NCBI GenBank assembly: GCA_934462825.1
Contig: CAKSIP010000003.1
Location: 40,512-104,511 of the forward strand
Direction of reading: 5' to 3'
Length of the DNA stretch: 64,000 nucleotides
DNA from: an uncultured Eubacteriales bacterium
GTDB lineage: Bacteria > Bacillota > Clostridia > Oscillospirales > CAG-272
In this document: piece by piece, positions 62,408 to 64,000 of the stretch
Numbering within the stretch: position 1 is the stretch's first letter
How the letters are laid out: every line of letters starts with the position of its first letter
Program-made: the position numbers and the translations under genes
Notes under the pieces: model-generated
Told to the model about the DNA's origin: nothing
The model's input: only the letters and a program-made list of their open reading frames with translations
The model's database searches: none

Positions 62408-63952
62408 TTACATCAAAGGAGAAATCAGGCGCAGAATCGCGCGCGGAATGGTGTTGAAAAAGGTGCGCCGGTGTTCGTTTTCTCCGACAAGGTGGCATTG
62501 CGGGAAGGTAGCCTCGGCATCTTCCCATACCATGCGAACGGCTTCGGAGCCATAGAGAACGGTTCCGCATTCGTAGTGAAGAAACAAGCTCCGAAAGTCC
62601 AGATTGACCGTGCCTACCGTGGCCATTTCGCCATCGCAGACCATAATTTTGGAGTGAATAAAGCCGGGCGTATATTCATAAATCTTCACGCCGGCCGCAA
62701 TCAGCTCTGTGTAATAGGAGCGCGTGGTGATATAAACAAATTTTTTGTCGGGACGGCCGGGGGTAACGATCCGCACATCCACGCCGCTTTTGGCCGCCCG
62801 GCAAAGGGCTTGCAGCATGGCGTCTCCGATGATAAGGTAGGGGGTGAATATATAGAGAGACTTTTTGGCGGAGGCAATCATGTGCATGTACACATTTTCC
62901 CCCACGGTGGAATCAATCAACGGTTCCGAACCATAGGGCTGGACGAAAATCGGGGCGGATGTGGGAACGGCTACCTCTTCGGGCGTGGGAAGCAGGCTCA
63001 TATCGGCCGCGAGATCATCCCCGGAAACCACGCTCCAGAGCTGCAAAAAAATCAGCGTCAGGCTCAAAGCGGCTTTTCCGCGCAGAAGGATGCCGCAATC
63101 CTTCCAATGAAAGTCCTTGCCGGCGGCGTTGATATATTCGTCGCTCAGATTGGTTCCGCCGGTGAAAGCAACGCGTCCGTCAATGGAGAGAATTTTGCGA
63201 TGGTCGCGGTTGTTTTGCTTGGAGGAGAGAAAAGGCCGAAACGGATTGAAAACCTCACAGCGAATGCCCATTTGCCGAAGCTGCTTGGGGTAATCGGAAG
63301 GCAAAAGCAAAAAGCAGCCGAGGTCATCGTATAAAACACGCACGTCCACGCCGGCCGCCGCTTTTTCTTTCAAGATGTCCAAAATGCGATTCCACATCTT
63401 GCCTTCCTGTATGATGAAGTATTCCAGCCAAATCGTTTTTTCGGCTTTTTGCAGTTCCCGAAGAATGGCTTCCCAATAGCTTTCGCCGCCGGAAAAATAT
63501 TCGATTTCGGTGTCGTCATAGACGGGAAAGCCCTCGGTTTGCTCCAAATAGCGTAAAAGCGTTTGGCCGGCCGGATGCGCCAGAGCGGCCTTGTCGGCCA
63601 TTTCTTTCTTGCCTTTGAAGCCGGGGCGCAGGCAGGCACGCGCGTCTTCGGTTTTCTTGCGCAAGGCGTGTGTGCTGCGTTGAAAATTGAACAAAAGATA
63701 AAACGTAGCGCCGAAAATCGGGACAGCCGTAATAATCAGTGCCCACAGCAGCTTGTATTCGGGGACGTCGCGTATGGCAAGAACATACAGAGCAACCAGC
63801 ACACCGAGAATATTGAGACTGAGGTTGATCCATCGAAAGGCTTGCCGAGAGTTGACAATGATGATGACAAGGTAGGCCAGCTGAAGAAGAATCAGAAGAA
63901 TGGCCAACAGACGTTTGGTGAAAAGGATTCGGTACCATCGATTTTTTTTCAT
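62408..63952 (-). CDS. cls: cardiolipin synthase
   Basis: A 514-residue membrane enzyme that joins two phosphatidylglycerols into cardiolipin. Two N-terminal helices are followed by the paired HKD motifs of the phospholipase D superfamily: HRKILSIDGRVAFTGGTNLSDEYIN and HSKIMVCDGEMATVGTVNLDFRSL. It complements PlsX and PlsY in lipid synthesis. A TATAAT on the minus strand at 63994-63999, right at the window edge, is a probable -10 box; the -35 is outside. No clear ribosome site beyond GAGAG is seen. Confidence 0.92.
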   Translation of the reverse strand: MKKNRWYRILFTKRLLAILLILLQLAYLVIIIVNSRQAFRWINLSLNILGVLVALYVLAIRDVPEYKLLWALIITAVPIFGATFYLLFNFQRSTHALRKKTEDARACLRPGFKGKKEMADKAALAHPAGQTLLRYLEQTEGFPVYDDTEIEYFSGGESYWEAILRELQKAEKTIWLEYFIIQEGKMWNRILDILKEKAAAGVDVRVLYDDLGCFLLLPSDYPKQLRQMGIRCEVFNPFRPFLSSKQNNRDHRKILSIDGRVAFTGGTNLSDEYINAAGKDFHWKDCGILLRGKAALSLTLIFLQLWSVVSGDDLAADMSLLPTPEEVAVPTSAPIFVQPYGSEPLIDSTVGENVYMHMIASAKKSLYIFTPYLIIGDAMLQALCRAAKSGVDVRIVTPGRPDKKFVYITTRSYYTELIAAGVKIYEYTPGFIHSKIMVCDGEMATVGTVNLDFRSLFLHYECGTVLYGSEAVRMVWEDAEATFPQCHLVGENEHRRTFFNTIPRAILRLISPLM

Positions 63953-64000
63953 GAAAAAGCTCTCTCGTTTCGTTCATATTTTTTAACATTTATATTATAC

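Overview
The window looks like a chromosomal segment of an anaerobic, endospore-forming member of the Clostridia, with moderate GC content. The evidence is the gene set: sporulation and germination genes (a gerA-type cluster, spoVM, spoVAE, spoVG, spoIIE), a one-chain pyruvate:ferredoxin oxidoreductase, a nine-gene V-type ATPase operon in the gene order known from Enterococcus hirae, and many lipoproteins with Gram-positive lipoboxes. No species can be named from the sequence alone. There is no rRNA, phage, insertion sequence or CRISPR array. The only tRNA seen is tRNA-Leu(UAG).

Layout. 1-6.8 kb: tandem array of calcineurin-like metallophosphoesterase paralogues (four complete plus the 3' tip of a fifth), alternating surface lipoprotein and leaderless forms. 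6.9-13.8 kb: germination unit with GerA-, GerC- and GerB-type receptor proteins, an Amidase_3 enzyme and a SpoIID/peptidoglycan-binding protein. 14-17.8 kb: acyl carrier protein, DUF308 membrane protein, PlsX, a GNAT-like protein, a small membrane protein and a 35-residue SpoVM. 17.9-25.9 kb: DUF6106-like and DUF1836 proteins, a BspA-type leucine-rich-repeat lipoprotein, two further lipoproteins (one DUF5722, glycosidase-like), an AraC regulator and a ribbon-helix-helix protein. 26-31.6 kb: the oxidoreductase, an XRE/zinc-ribbon regulator, tRNA-Leu and a zinc-ribbon membrane protein. 31.9-34.3 kb (minus strand): plsY, lplA and a solitary spoVAE. 34.6-36.6 kb: a PtsI homologue that has lost its catalytic residues. 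36.8-46.1 kb: V-ATPase. 46.3-52.4 kb: lipid kinase, YfcE-like phosphodiesterase, spoVG, murC, YerC-type regulator, methyltransferase, hslO. 52.5-56.2 kb (minus): rhaBAD. 56.4-59.4 kb (minus): spoIIE. 59.9-64 kb: FAD oxidoreductase, radical SAM protein and cardiolipin synthase.

Three features recur across the window. (1) A family of hairpins with a GTTAAAAA/TTTTTAAC core closes many transcription units. At least three copies are part of a larger element of about 80 bp that carries a second GC-rich segment and occurs in both orientations. (2) Purine-rich microsatellites with 6- or 7-bp units lie in leaders, intergenic gaps and the ends of genes, where they encode K/E/D-rich tails. (3) Housekeeping-type promoters with 17-bp spacers precede many units; ger and spoIIE have candidate sporulation-type promoters instead.

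Physiologically, pyruvate oxidation by the oxidoreductase, an apparently Na+-type V-ATPase, L-rhamnose breakdown and phospholipid synthesis (PlsX, PlsY, cardiolipin synthase) sit beside a dispersed set of sporulation genes. The most unusual items are the phosphoesterase array with partial loss of metal ligands, the PtsI pseudoenzyme, the dispersed hairpin element and the microsatellites.
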